DNA of 64,000 bases from CAVSVP01 sp963731125 (GTDB lineage: Bacteria > Pseudomonadota > Gammaproteobacteria > Competibacterales > Competibacteraceae): assembly GCA_963731125.1 (NCBI GenBank), contig CAVSVP010000007.1, positions 186,001-250,000 on the forward strand, given 5' to 3'. Below the pieces are notes generated by a model. The model searched no databases, was not told the origin of the DNA, and saw only the letters and a program-made list of their open reading frames with translations. Numbering within the stretch: the first letter of the stretch is position 1; each line of letters starts with the position of its first letter. A program made the translations under genes and the position numbers. This document shows positions 42,896-52,033 of the stretch, one piece after another.

Positions 42896-44558
42896 ACTCG
42901 TCAGTCATAAGTTCTGTCACCGAAAAACCTTGCTTGTCTTGCCCAAAAGCAGCATGAATTCCCTCGAGCTACCCGCGTTTGAGCACCTCGGTAGCCCAAG
43001 GAGAATCCATGCTGAGATACGTATATCACGCGCTAGAGAGCTTTCAAAGTGTCTTTTCCCGACACCGCAGTTGGCTGCTGTTCGCGGCGGTGGTGTTGAG
43101 TTTTCTGGCCGCCCCGGAGATGATCGGGGTGACCTCGATGTGTCGGTTCTGGCGCGGAGACGAACGGGGCTATCATCGCTTGCTGCACTTTTTTCGCTCC
43201 ACGGCCTATAGCGATGATGAACTCCTGGCGGCATGGCAGCGCTATGTGTTGAGCCAGGCGGTCACGGTCGAGGTCGAGGGGCGGTGTGTGTTGTTGGGCG
43301 ATCATACCCATGTGGTCAAGGACGGAGGGCGAATGCCCGGGGTGGTATCGCTGCGTGAGACCTCGGAGACACAACGCAAGCCCTCCTATTTCCGCGGCCA
43401 CTGTTGGGGCGCGGTCGGTCTGGTGGTGGGCTCGCTGAGGGCGTGTTTTTGTTTGCCGTTGGCGTTTCGTATCCATCAAGGCTTCTGCCATCGGGGCGAA
43501 GGGGAGCCCGGCTCGGCGCGCCCCGGTCCGAGCTTGGCGGAGCGGGGGGTGCACATGGCGCTGAGCTTCGCCGTCAGTCACGACCGTCCGGCGTTTTTGG
43601 TGTTGGATGCATTCTTCTCCACCGCCGGGGTGTTTCGCCTGGCCCGCTCGGTGTATTCGCTCATTTTGAAACAACCGTATCTGACGATCCTGACGCGGGC
43701 GAAAAAAAACTACGTAGCCTATTTCCCGGCCGAGCCCAAGCCGCCCGGCCGCCGGGGGCCGCAACCACGCTATGGCGACAAAGTGCATCTGATGGCGTGT
43801 TTCGATCATCCGCAGTTGTTTCACACCGTCCAGTGTCACGTCTACGGTAAGCTCGAAGCGGTCCAACTGATGCGTATTCCGTTACTGTGGAAACCCCTCG
43901 GGGACTGGCTGTTGTTCAGCTTCGCCATCACCTCCCGCGGCCCGATTGTGCTGATGTCCTCCGATCTGACGCTCTCAGCGACCACCGCCATCGAGCTGTA
44001 TGGCAGCCGGACCCGCATAGAAACCCTGTTTTCGATGATGAAAAACATCCTCGGTGCCTTTCGTTTCCATTTCTGGACCAAGCAACTGCCCCGTCACTCC
44101 CGCCGCCCCACGGCCAATCGGAAGTTGAAGATCCCACGCCCCGAGCACCTCCCCACTGTCGAGGCCTGTTGGCAAGCTTAGGAAAGCTTCGTCCTGTGTG
44201 CCGCCATCGCGCTCGGACTGTTGCAGCTCATCGCGCTTCGTTTCGGTACCGAGGTCTGGCAACACCACGCGCTCTATCTGCGCACCCGCTCACGCGAGCT
44301 GCCCTCGGAAAACACCGTCCGACAAGGGTTGGCCCCTCTCGTGCTCAAACAACTTCTCCATCTCCCGCCAAACAGCCGTATCGCGAAGATACGCCGCTAC
44401 TTCGTGGGCGTCGAGGAGGATGCGCCTAACGATGATCGCCAAGCAGCATGAATCATCGCTGAAATCACAGGGTGGCGTAGTGTTTCACCGGCTGATTCAA
44501 CGATCGGCCGCGGTTAGTTTTGCTCGATGTTCAGACAGAGAAGTTATGACTGACGAGT
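42896..44558 (+). mobile_element. DDE insertion sequence with 5-bp target duplication
   Basis: Left and right ends share the inverted repeat ACTCGTCAGTCATAA, then diverge slightly (42896-42918 and 44534-44558). TCTTT flanks the element on both sides (42891-42895 and 44559-44563). It is 1663 bp long and carries one transposase gene, itself broken by a stop codon. It landed about 20 bases upstream of the small gene at 44585. Confidence 0.88.
43009..44451 (+). pseudogene. DDE transposase with in-frame TAG
   Basis: Reading begins at ATG 43009 with AAGGAG six bases upstream (MLRYVYHALESFQSVFSRHR). Candidate catalytic residues are the aspartates in LGDHTHVVKDG and LVLDAFFST and the glutamate in TRIETLFSMMKN, an IS4-like DDE arrangement. 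Codon 391 is TAG (44179-44181). The same frame then continues for 90 more codons with protein-like sequence (LCAAIALGLLQLIALRFG; LPSENTVRQGLAPLVLKQLL) to TGA at 44449. The truncated form keeps the DDE core but loses its C-terminus. The exact IS family is not certain. Confidence 0.85.
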
Positions 44559-44584
44559 TCTTTAGTGAACGGGAGAATTTGTTT

Positions 44585-44740
44585 ATGGCAAACAGTTTCG
44601 AGGTTAACATCGACGACTTGGATGAGGATACCACTTGGGACATGCTTGAAAATTTTGCGTCCGATGACTTAGAGGCTGTACGGAAACCCTATAAATCAAT
44701 AGCTTATTGTAGCTCAAGAGAATTTAACTCATTGATTTAA
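44585..44740 (+). CDS. Small acidic hypothetical protein, possibly the start of a decayed gene
   Basis: A 51-residue frame starts at ATG 44585 with GGGAG upstream (MANSFEVNIDDLDEDTTWDM, then LENFASDDLEAVRKPYKS). No family is recognised. The insertion at 42896-44558 separates it from its former leader. A second coding-like stretch without start codon follows in another frame (44736-44915), so this may be the front of a longer, frameshifted gene. Confidence 0.4.
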   Translation: MANSFEVNIDDLDEDTTWDMLENFASDDLEAVRKPYKSIAYCSSREFNSLI

Positions 44741-44915
44741 ATATTATAGGATAAACTTTCCGGATAGCCTCTTAGTCACAGTCTATTTTGAAAAAGGCAT
44801 CGATGATTTAAAGGCCGGGCTTACGGACGACATTCGCTGGGATCAAGCCGCGTCAGATCTTGCCATCGAAGTTGGTGATGTATCCAACGATCATATCGCC
44901 CGCTGGTTAACTTAG
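44736..44915 (+). pseudogene. Start-less gene fragment
   Basis: The open frame contains FPDSLLVTVYFEKGIDDLKA and ends DVSNDHIARWLT followed by TAG. Its composition looks coding, but no ATG, GTG or TTG opens it. It could be the second half of the gene begun at 44585 after a one-base frameshift near 44736. Family unknown. Confidence 0.35.
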
Positions 44916-44928
44916 ACAATGGAAATTA

Positions 44929-45974
44929 TAGCGGTAATTAATTGGGTTCAGTACAATATCCGCAGTGCTTAAACCACCCTTTTATATCGGTTTCTGTCAC
45001 GGCATCTAACGCATTTCTTATTTCACCCTCGAGGGCATCTCTGGTGCGTGCCGCCGAGCCCCGAAGAAAGGCTTTCACCTTCGACCAAAAGAGTTCAATG
45101 GGTGAGAAATCCGGTGAATAGGGGGGCAAAAAGTGTAACTCAGCCTGCTGCGCTTCCATCGCTTCTTGAATCCCCTCGACTTTGTGACTGCTCAGATTAT
45201 CCAGCCACACTGGATCGCCCGGCTGTAAGGTGGGAACCAGCAACTGCTGGATAAAGCGGGTAAAGGCATTCCCGTTGATGGGGCCGTCGAGTTCCATGAT
45301 CGCACGCACTTCCGTTACTCCTAACGCACTCACCAACGTCAGATTCGGTCCCGGGTTTACCGGTTTGTCGGCATGGGCACGACAACCGCTCGGGGCCCGA
45401 CCATAGCGGCGTGCCATGCCGAGGTTGACGCCCGCTTCATCAATGAAAAGCAAGCGCGTCGGGTCCATCTCGGCTTGCTCTTGTTGAAACCGCTGGCGTG
45501 CCGGTTCGATCTCCTCATCGGCCTCGCGCTCACTGGCATGGTAGCTTAACTTCTTGCGCGTGATCCCGCGCCGGCGCAAGCTCAAGCCAATCGTCGCGTC
45601 GCTCACCACCACCCCCTCTTCGCCTTCAGCCACTGATTCAATTCCGACAGCGTCGCGTCTGCGTGCTCCTCCACTAACTGTTTGAGTACCGCTTCATCCG
45701 ATTCCCTCAGTTTGCGTCGTTGCCCGCCCCCATGCGCTTTCGGATCCACCCGTCGGGTCTGCTGATAGCGCTTCAGCAACCGCCAGACAAAATCCAAACT
45801 CACGGAAAAACGCGCCGCTACGCTACGCATCGAACCCTCCCCCTTGGGGTAGGCATCCACGACTTTTTGACGCAGATCATTAGAATAGGGCCTCATTCTC
45901 ATTACTCCTTCACAGTTTGTCTCTATCCTATTTATTTATGGGCCCCTTGTAATGAATTCAACTAATTACCGCTA
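44929..45974 (-). mobile_element. IS630 family element, TA target duplication
   Basis: The ends TAGCGGTAATTA and TAATTACCGCTA are inverted repeats that extend imperfectly further inward (ATTGGGTTCAGTACA against AGTTGAATTCATTACA). TA flanks both ends (44927-44928, 45975-45976), as expected for IS630/Tc1 elements. It is 1046 bp long and carries one transposase in two overlapping frames. Confidence 0.9.
44938..45902 (-). CDS. IS630 family transposase, two overlapping frames
   Basis: Frame A (45902-45603) encodes the helix-turn-helix DNA-binding part (YSNDLRQKVVDAYPKGEG; MRSVAARFSVSLDFVWRLLK). Frame B (45633-44938) encodes the DDE domain: LLFIDEAGVNLGMARRYG, VWLDNLSSHKVEGI, and PPYSPDFSPIELFWSKVK with the final acidic residue. 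Frame B lies -1 to frame A, and the two meet over a run of five G (AGAGGGGGTGG on the coding strand), a plausible -1 slippage site as in many IS630 members. The fused product would be about 320 residues. Confidence 0.88.
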
Positions 45975-46166
45975 TAGTGACACGCAATCCAGTAAGACGG
46001 AAAAGGAAGCAGATACTGATGACTATACCGATGAAGATGAGTTGTGATTGTTTTGATAACATTCCTGTGTTCTATGTGCTAGCACTTTTTAGCCATCGTA
46101 GTAATATAGAAAGCTAGCAAAACGCCATACCGATGTGTATTAACGTAATGTTTAGGGAAAAACAGG

Positions 46167-46460
46167 ATGAAAAAAAAGGCAACAAGGGAAGAACTGGAAG
46201 AGCATATCCGATTAGCTAATTCAATCATTTCTCCACTTGATTTAGCAAAATTAGAGGCCCAAAGGATTATCACTAAAAATGGTGAATATTACGAAGTGCT
46301 TGATATGAAGAAATTTCCTGAGGAAGCAAGGTATCAAGTAAAGTCGATAGCGCTGTGTAATGGCAAATTTCTGGTCAAGTTTTTAAATAAAAAACGAGAA
46401 AGAGAAAAAATATATAAAAAATTCATGATACATAATAAGTTCTTAAAATTAACAAGATAG
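46167..46460 (+). CDS. Hypothetical lysine-rich small protein
   Basis: The 97-residue protein starts MKKKATREELEEHIRLANSI and ends in a basic tail (KKREREKIYKKFMIHNKF). The middle (IITKNGEYYEVLDMKKFPEE) looks like a folded beta-containing segment. I do not recognise a family. The region is more AT-rich than the housekeeping genes around it, which suggests acquisition. It stands between the IS630 element and the DUF6494 gene, on the same strand as both small remnants. Confidence 0.5.
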   Translation: MKKKATREELEEHIRLANSIISPLDLAKLEAQRIITKNGEYYEVLDMKKFPEEARYQVKSIALCNGKFLVKFLNKKREREKIYKKFMIHNKFLKLTR

Positions 46461-46574
46461 AAAAAAAATGACGTCGTCCGTACCGCAAGGCTTTATTTAT
46501 TTTACAAAATGTGAAACTCATCTTGCTTTTCTGTTTTCTAATGGAAGGTGGTAAAAAATTTAAGCAGGTATGTT

Positions 46575-46787
46575 ATGAATCCAGATACCCTTAACATGGG
46601 AATACGAAAATTTCTCAAACAGGTGGGTGTGACCTCACAACGGGAAATTGAGAACGCCGTTCGAGAAGCTTTGGAAAACGGTGAACTTCAAGGCGGAGAG
46701 AAACTGCGTGTTAGTATGACTCTTACTATCGATGCGCTCGGCTTAACGCATTTAGTCGAAGACGATATTGCTTTGGATAAAGAATAA
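46575..46787 (+). CDS. DUF6494 family protein
   Basis: The 70-residue protein starts MNPDTLNMGIRKFLKQVGVT and continues SQREIENAVREALENGEL, the characteristic DUF6494 pattern of a small helical domain followed by a beta segment (KLRVSMTLTIDALGLTHLVE). The function is unknown. The ATG at 46575 fits homologues; nine further in-frame codons upstream do not. It converges with tatC, 94 bases away. Confidence 0.8.
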   Translation: MNPDTLNMGIRKFLKQVGVTSQREIENAVREALENGELQGGEKLRVSMTLTIDALGLTHLVEDDIALDKE

Positions 46788-46881
46788 GTATGAAGAGATC
46801 CTATTAGCTTTTTATCAAGAATACGGGTGGAGAAAGAGCCCAGCATTAGCGGCTAAGAATTAGATCTACACGCTCTCTGAG

Positions 46882-47664
46882 CTACAGATCCTTATCGTGG
46901 TAGCGGTTGAGAGAGGTAGAATTCACTTGAGCAGCCTCTTGGCGACGACGGATAAATATTCTTGAGCAGAAAACTCCTATTTCAAATAATGCCCACATAG
47001 GTAGGGCCAATAAAGTTTGGGAAATGACATCGGGAGGGGTCAGCAGCATGCCAACAACAAAAGCCCCTAAAATGATATAGGGCCGTTTGGCCACAAGCGT
47101 CTCGGGTGTGGTGACACCGATCAGTACTAGTATAACCGTGGCGATAGGTACTTCAAAAGCGATTCCAAAGGCGAAAAACAAGGTCAATACAAAATCCAGA
47201 TACTTACCAATATCCGTCATCACCGCCACTCCTTCAGGAGCGGTACTGGTAATAAACGCAAAAAATATTGGTAGAATAATATAAAAGGCAAAAGCCATCC
47301 CGCAGTAAAACAACATTGTGCTGGATATTAAGACCGGCGCAACCAGACGTTTTTCATGATGATACAAGCCAGGGGCGACGAAAGCCCAAAGTTGATATAG
47401 CACCCATGGCATGGCAATAAATAAAGCCAGCACTAAGGTAAGTTTCATGGGTGTCAGAAAAGGCGAGATCGGGTCAATCGCAACCATTTCATTACCTTCA
47501 GGTAACTGTGCTAACAAAGGTTCGGCAAGAATTTCGTAGATCGGGTTAGCAAAGGGCACTAATACCGCGAAGACAATTAGTACGCCGGCAGCTATGCGCA
47601 ACAAGCGGGTACGCAACTCTACAAGATGGCTGAGAAAAGGTTGTTCTTGATCGACGTCTGACAC
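46882..47664 (-). CDS. tatC: Sec-independent protein translocase TatC, GTG start
   Basis: TatC is the multi-span receptor for twin-arginine signal peptides. The 260-residue protein reads SDVDQEQPFLSHLVELRTRL, the diagnostic N-terminal motif, and then has six membrane helices. The GTG at 47664 is chosen because it lies seven bases beyond the tatB stop and gives the normal N-terminus; the frame runs 33 codons further upstream inside tatB without similarity. It is the last gene of the his-tat transcript. Confidence 0.95.
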   Translation of the reverse strand: MSDVDQEQPFLSHLVELRTRLLRIAAGVLIVFAVLVPFANPIYEILAEPLLAQLPEGNEMVAIDPISPFLTPMKLTLVLALFIAMPWVLYQLWAFVAPGLYHHEKRLVAPVLISSTMLFYCGMAFAFYIILPIFFAFITSTAPEGVAVMTDIGKYLDFVLTLFFAFGIAFEVPIATVILVLIGVTTPETLVAKRPYIILGAFVVGMLLTPPDVISQTLLALPMWALFEIGVFCSRIFIRRRQEAAQVNSTSLNRYHDKDL

Positions 47665-47671
47665 TACACGC

Positions 47672-48070
47672 TCACTTGGCTGGCGGATTGGAAGGTGGTG
47701 TTGCAGAGGGGTTTTCAGAATCCGTTGATAAAGAGGAAGAAGTCGTCTTCTTTGTGTCGGCATTTGGCGCAGAAATAGGTTTTAGCGATGAGATATCCTT
47801 GATTTCTGACTGAACGTCTGTGTTTATCGCTTTAACTCGATCCGCCAATTTCTTTATCCCATCAGTTGCCTGTGGCTGACCGATCGAACGTTTGATCTCC
47901 TCGACCCGAAGTTCCCGTTCAATTTCACCTCTGACCTCAGAGACAATGCGCCGCGCTTTACCAATCCATAAACCGGCAGTGCGTGCCAAGCGTGGTAACC
48001 GTTCAGGACCCACCACGATCAGGGCGATTAAAAATAACAGAGTCAATTCCCATAAACCGACATCAAACAT
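47672..48070 (-). CDS. tatB: Sec-independent protein translocase TatB
   Basis: TatB forms the receptor complex with TatC. The 132-residue protein has a short periplasmic end, one helix (LWELTLLFLIALIVVG), the GPERLPR hinge, and an amphipathic helix (GKARRIVSEVRGEIERELR). The variable serine/proline-rich tail is typical. It lies between tatA (61 bases) and tatC. Confidence 0.94.
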   Translation of the reverse strand: MFDVGLWELTLLFLIALIVVGPERLPRLARTAGLWIGKARRIVSEVRGEIERELRVEEIKRSIGQPQATDGIKKLADRVKAINTDVQSEIKDISSLKPISAPNADTKKTTSSSLSTDSENPSATPPSNPPAK

Positions 48071-48131
48071 ATTGACAGCCCAGCTTTATAGTTCCCGACT
48101 TCTTAAGATACGCAGCCTGAGAAAAACAGCC

Positions 48132-48398
48132 TTATGCCTTATGCTTATCTTTGGTTAAATTTTCTCTATTGAACTCTTCCGATTGCCCTTCAACATCAAT
48201 AATTCGATCTTGAGTGTTTTGCTCAAGTTTTTTATCGGCGCTTGGTTCTTCTGTTTCTTTTTCACCTTCCCGCATAGAATCGCGAAAACCTTTAATCGAG
48301 GCCCCTAAATCACTGCCAATACCCCGCAGGCGTTTAGCACCAAAGAGCAATAGTACAATGAGAAGGATAATTAACAATTGCCAGATACTGATACCCAT
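48132..48398 (-). CDS. tatA: Sec-independent protein translocase TatA
   Basis: TatA makes the translocation pore. The 88-residue protein starts MGISIWQLLIILLIVLLLFG, followed by the FGAKRLRGIGSDLG hinge and amphipathic helix (ASIKGFRDSMREG) and a charged tail. A TatA-type glycine/phenylalanine hinge distinguishes it from TatB. It follows hisE by 46 bases. Confidence 0.95.
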   Translation of the reverse strand: MGISIWQLLIILLIVLLLFGAKRLRGIGSDLGASIKGFRDSMREGEKETEEPSADKKLEQNTQDRIIDVEGQSEEFNRENLTKDKHKA

Positions 48399-48444
48399 GG
48401 TGTTATCCTCAAAGTGAAAAGCTGGGCTTAGCTAGAATACTGAA

Positions 48445-48786
48445 TCAGTCTTTATGAGTTGCAGAACGAGACGCTTTTTCATCAAGACCAGACAAACCAA
48501 AACGTCGCTGTAGTTCATTCAGCACGGCATCGGGTTTTAATCCTTGATGAGCCAACAAAACCAGAGTGTGGAACCAGAGATCCGCCGTTTCATAAATAAG
48601 GTGTTCGGGGTCTCCATTCTTAGCGGCCAAGACAGTTTCTGTAGTTTCCTCACCGATTTTTTTAAGAATAGCGTCTAAACCTTTTTCATACAGACGGGCT
48701 ACGTAAGAAGTGTCCGGAGCAGTATGTTGACGAGATTCTAAAACCGCGGCTAATTGGTGCAGCACGTCTTCACTAGTAGATTTCAT
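48445..48786 (-). CDS. hisE: Phosphoribosyl-ATP pyrophosphatase
   Basis: HisE hydrolyses phosphoribosyl-ATP in the second step of histidine synthesis. The 113-residue protein has the MazG-like fold and metal-binding acidic helix (KKIGEETTETVLAAKNGD; LIYETADLWFHTLVLLAHQG). It is separated from hisF by 85 bases. The hisI gene that usually lies here is absent, and HisE is not fused to HisI. Confidence 0.94.
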   Translation of the reverse strand: MKSTSEDVLHQLAAVLESRQHTAPDTSYVARLYEKGLDAILKKIGEETTETVLAAKNGDPEHLIYETADLWFHTLVLLAHQGLKPDAVLNELQRRFGLSGLDEKASRSATHKD

Positions 48787-48871
48787 CCTCGTTATTCCCT
48801 TAGCGAGAATATTTGTTTAGCCGAGGCCATTGTTGCCGAATCTAGCATGATCTTCTCCATACCTCTTATCA

Positions 48872-49645
48872 TCACAGCCTTACCTCGATACCGTAGGCCT
48901 GCATATGCCGCTTCGCCTGTCTAATACTGTACTCGCCGAAATGAAAAATACTGGCAGCAAGCACCGCATCAGCCTTACCTTCAAGAATCCCTGCCACCAG
49001 ATGATCCAGGTTGCCAACGCCGCCGGAGGCAATAACGGGCACGGTCACCGCTTCACTAATGGCACGTGTCAGCGGTAAATCAAAACCAAGTCGAGTACCA
49101 TCTCTATCCATGCTGGTAAGCAAAATCTCTCCAGCGCCGTAATCCACCATTTTGCGCGCCCATGCCACCGCATCGATTCCTGTCGGTTTACGGCCGCCAT
49201 GGGTAAAAATCTCCCAACGTTTTGCTTCATCAGGTAGAGATACCCGTTTAGCGTCGATAGCGACTACAATACACTGATTACCAAAGCGCTCGGCGGCCTC
49301 ACGTACCAATTCTGGATGAGCGATGGCGGCGGTGTTAATGGACACTTTATCCGCACCAGCGTTAAGCATACGGCGTATATCACTATCGGTACGGATACCA
49401 CCTCCTACAGTTAACGGAATGAAAACCTCACTGGCCACCCGCTCCACGACGTGTACCATAGTTTCTCTCTGGTCAGAGCTAGCAGTAATGTCCAGAAAAG
49501 TGATCTCATCAGCGCTCTGTTCATCGTAGCGGCGGGCAATTTCCACAGGATCACCAGCATCTCGAATGTCCACAAAATTGATGCCTTTGACCACTCGGCC
49601 GTTGTCCACATCCAGACAAGGAATAATACGTTTCGCCAGCCCCAT
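48872..49645 (-). CDS. hisF: Imidazole glycerol phosphate synthase, cyclase subunit
   Basis: HisF forms the imidazole ring from PRFAR with ammonia supplied by HisH. The 257-residue (beta/alpha)8 barrel starts MGLAKRIIPCLDVDNGRVVK with the catalytic aspartate in CLDVD. The second is in TSMDRDGTRLGFDL, and the phosphate loops are GGGIRTDSDIR and ASGGVGNLDHL. It starts 18 bases after hisA. Confidence 0.97.
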   Translation of the reverse strand: MGLAKRIIPCLDVDNGRVVKGINFVDIRDAGDPVEIARRYDEQSADEITFLDITASSDQRETMVHVVERVASEVFIPLTVGGGIRTDSDIRRMLNAGADKVSINTAAIAHPELVREAAERFGNQCIVVAIDAKRVSLPDEAKRWEIFTHGGRKPTGIDAVAWARKMVDYGAGEILLTSMDRDGTRLGFDLPLTRAISEAVTVPVIASGGVGNLDHLVAGILEGKADAVLAASIFHFGEYSIRQAKRHMQAYGIEVRL

Positions 49646-49663
49646 CAGTTGATGAACTCCTGG

Positions 49664-50401
49664 TTAGTTAATGGCTGTATCCACGAATTTTTGAGCGACA
49701 GCCAAGTCAATACTGCCCTCGTAAAGCGCGCGGCCAATTATTGCTCCCATGATGCCTTCTTCTTTGACATTGCAAAGAGCACGAATGTCATCCAAAGTGC
49801 TGATACCGCCAGAGGCAATTACGGGAATGGAAACGGACTGGGCTAGTTCGACAGTGGCTTCTATGTTAACGCCACGCATCATTCCGTCGCGACCGATGTC
49901 GGTGTAGATAATAGCTTCTACGCCGTCACGCTCAAAAATCTGGGCCATATCTATCACATCGTGTCTGGACAATTTAGACCATCCATTCACTGCGACTTTC
50001 CCATCCTTTGCATCCAAACCAACAATAACGTGCCCAGGATATTCCAGACAGAGGTCCTTAACAAAATAAGGCTCTTTTACGGCCTTAGTGCCAATAATCA
50101 CAAAGTGCACGCCGGCGTTGAGATAAGCCTCTACCGTCTCCTCATCGCGGATACCTCCTCCCACTTGGATAGGCAACCCTGGAAAAGCATTGGCAATCCG
50201 ACGAATCACCTGAGTGTTTATCGGTTTACCCGCGAAAGCGCCGTTGAGATCTACTAAGTGCAGACGGCGCGCGCCGGCTTCCGCCCACCGTTCCGCCACA
50301 GCAACGGGGTCTTCGGAGAAGACAGTCGTTTCCTCCATACGTCCTTGGCGTAGGCGCACACATTTACCGTCCTTAAGATCGATTGCGGGTATCAACAGCA
50401 T
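49664..50401 (-). CDS. hisA: Phosphoribosylformimino-5-aminoimidazole carboxamide ribotide isomerase
   Basis: HisA isomerises ProFAR to PRFAR. The 245-residue barrel reads LLIPAIDLKDGKCVRLRQG with the catalytic aspartate in AIDLKDG, then GGGIRDEETVEAYL, TDIGRDGMMRGVNIE with the second aspartate, and ASGGISTLDDIRAL. Between it and hisH lies a 143-base gap holding a 90-bp MITE, so the normally compact HAF order is interrupted by non-coding DNA. Confidence 0.97.
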   Translation of the reverse strand: MLLIPAIDLKDGKCVRLRQGRMEETTVFSEDPVAVAERWAEAGARRLHLVDLNGAFAGKPINTQVIRRIANAFPGLPIQVGGGIRDEETVEAYLNAGVHFVIIGTKAVKEPYFVKDLCLEYPGHVIVGLDAKDGKVAVNGWSKLSRHDVIDMAQIFERDGVEAIIYTDIGRDGMMRGVNIEATVELAQSVSIPVIASGGISTLDDIRALCNVKEEGIMGAIIGRALYEGSIDLAVAQKFVDTAIN

Positions 50402-50427
50402 GAATAATCACTCGTCGTCATATTCAA

Positions 50428-50517
50428 TAGACATTATCGGAAATAAGCTATTGGCAATTTAACTACTTGTACATCAAGGGCAATAACTCGTCAAAACCTT
50501 AAAGCCGATAAAGCCTA
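50428..50517. repeat. MITE family 2, copy 2, inside the his operon
   Basis: Terminal repeats TAGACATTATCGG (50428-50440) and CCGATAAAGCCTA (50505-50517, two mismatches) match the copy at 21310-21400. So does the core CTACTTGTACATCAAGGGCA. It lies between hisH and hisA without touching either gene. Confidence 0.85.
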
Positions 50518-50544
50518 ATAATGCAGCAGATATTTCACTATAGG

Positions 50545-51189
50545 CTAAGCAGGATTCCAGCAGGCAAAGTTGGCAAGCAACTGCAGCCCTAAATGAGCGC
50601 TTTTCTCCGGGTGAAACTGCACTGCAAAGATATTGTCGCGAGCAATGGCCGACGTGAAGTCCAGACCATAGTGAGTTTCGCCTGCTCTAATGGTATCCGT
50701 CGCTGGTTCCAAATAATAACTGTGCACAAAATAAAAACGGCTATCTTGAGGAATGTTCTGCCACAGGGGATGACTAATGGTCTGTCTTACCTGATTCCAG
50801 CCCATATGAGGGATCTTAATGCGTTCGCCGGTACCGGAGTCGTGCAAATTGCTATCAAATCGCCGAACGCGACCTGGAAAAATACCCAAGCATTGGACGC
50901 CGCCATTTTCTTCGCTGTACTCCATCAATGCTTGGGGTCCTAGACAGAGACCAAGAAAAGGTTTATCAGCTGCGCTCCGCTGCACGACTTCCAGTAATTC
51001 CCAGCGTTGTAGTTCCAGCATACAATCACGAATGGCACCCTGGCCCGGAAACACCACCCGACCAGCTCTAAGAATATCCTGAGGGTGCTGAGTCACCATT
51101 ACTCGTGCTCTAGGTGCTACGTGTTCCATGGCCTTAGCCACGGATCGAAGATTACCCATTCCATAATCGATAACTGCAATAATAGCCAC
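50545..51189 (-). CDS. hisH: Imidazole glycerol phosphate synthase, glutaminase subunit
   Basis: HisH is the class I glutamine amidotransferase that feeds ammonia to HisF. The 214-residue protein starts MAIIAVIDYGMGNLRSVAKA, with oxyanion strand VVFPGQGAIRDCM, nucleophile cysteine in GLCLGPQALME and the His-Glu pair in VQFHPEKSAHLG. The nucleophile elbow reads CLGPQ where most have CLGMQ. It follows hisB by 44 bases. Confidence 0.96.
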   Translation of the reverse strand: MAIIAVIDYGMGNLRSVAKAMEHVAPRARVMVTQHPQDILRAGRVVFPGQGAIRDCMLELQRWELLEVVQRSAADKPFLGLCLGPQALMEYSEENGGVQCLGIFPGRVRRFDSNLHDSGTGERIKIPHMGWNQVRQTISHPLWQNIPQDSRFYFVHSYYLEPATDTIRAGETHYGLDFTSAIARDNIFAVQFHPEKSAHLGLQLLANFACWNPA

Positions 51190-51233
51190 TGAGATTTTCT
51201 CTAAAGATAATCAAAAACGGTGATATTGCCTGA

Positions 51234-51827
51234 CTATAAGCTACCTTTGGTGGACGGCAAAATGTCATGCATACGGGCATCCAACTCCACCGCCATGCGC
51301 AGCGCACGGCCAAAGGCCTTGAATACCGTCTCAATAATATGGTGAGTGTTACGACCGCGAAAATTGTCGATATGAAGCGTCGCTTGGGCGTGATTGACAA
51401 AGCCTTGAAAAAATTCCCGAAATAAATCAACATCGAAATTGCCGACTCGGGCACGGGGGAAGTCTATATGATATTCCAAACCGGGACGCCCTGAAAAATC
51501 GATGACGACTCTCGACAAGGCTTCGTCTAACGGCACATAGGCATGGCCGTAACGGCGAATGCCTTTCTTGTTGCCAAGCGCTTTTTGGAAAGCCTGGCCT
51601 AAAGTAATGCCGATATCCTCTACGGTATGATGATCATCAATATGCAAATCGCCGCTGGCATGAATATCAAGATCTATCATGCCGTGGCGGGCAACTTGGT
51701 CCAGCATGTGTTCGAAAAAGGGAATACCGGTGGTAAATTTAGAAACTCCTTCTCCGTCCAGGTTGATAAAAACCTGAATGTGAGTTTCCAGGGTTTCGCG
51801 GTTCACCGTTGCTACGCGTGCCGACAT
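51234..51827 (-). CDS. hisB: Imidazoleglycerol-phosphate dehydratase
   Basis: This monofunctional HisB has 197 residues; the phosphatase domain of enterobacterial HisB is absent. It reads FTTGIPFFEHMLDQVARHG, DDHHTVEDIGITLGQAF and NTHHIIETVFKAFGRALRMA with the metal-binding histidines. The ATG at 51827 matches homologues; the frame is open 49 codons further upstream without similarity. It heads the hisB-H-A-F-E-tatABC cluster, so hisG, hisD and hisC must lie elsewhere. Confidence 0.96.
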   Translation of the reverse strand: MSARVATVNRETLETHIQVFINLDGEGVSKFTTGIPFFEHMLDQVARHGMIDLDIHASGDLHIDDHHTVEDIGITLGQAFQKALGNKKGIRRYGHAYVPLDEALSRVVIDFSGRPGLEYHIDFPRARVGNFDVDLFREFFQGFVNHAQATLHIDNFRGRNTHHIIETVFKAFGRALRMAVELDARMHDILPSTKGSL

Positions 51828-52033
51828 TGAGTGATGACTCTTTAAAAAAATCTTATAAACACGAGGTTGATTGGTTGATGTATAACCAAACTCATAGCAT
51901 ACCGCGATTGGCTTGCAGATTGTATAGGGTGTCGTCGTTCTTAGCATCATGATTTTGCTTCGCCTAGGCCTCAAGTGCCAATGGCATTGGAATTTTGCTA
52001 GGAACGCTTAGCAATTAGTATAAGGAGATTTTT

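Larger units (their letters stand above)
44919..46047 (+). pseudogene. Small acidic ORF interrupted by the IS630 element
   Basis: Removing the IS630 element and one TA joins ATGGAAAT (44919) to TAGTGACACG (from 45975). The result is a 26-residue frame MEISDTQSSKTEKEADTDDY then TDEDEL, ending in TGA at 46045. It starts three bases after the stop of the fragment at 44736-44915, so it may have been translationally coupled. Too short to assign; it may also be chance. Confidence 0.3.

Noticed and set aside
43033..43866. Minus-strand frame of 277 codons within the DDE transposase
   Set aside because: Antisense shadow in GC-rich sequence; the plus strand has the transposase motifs and a good ribosome binding site.
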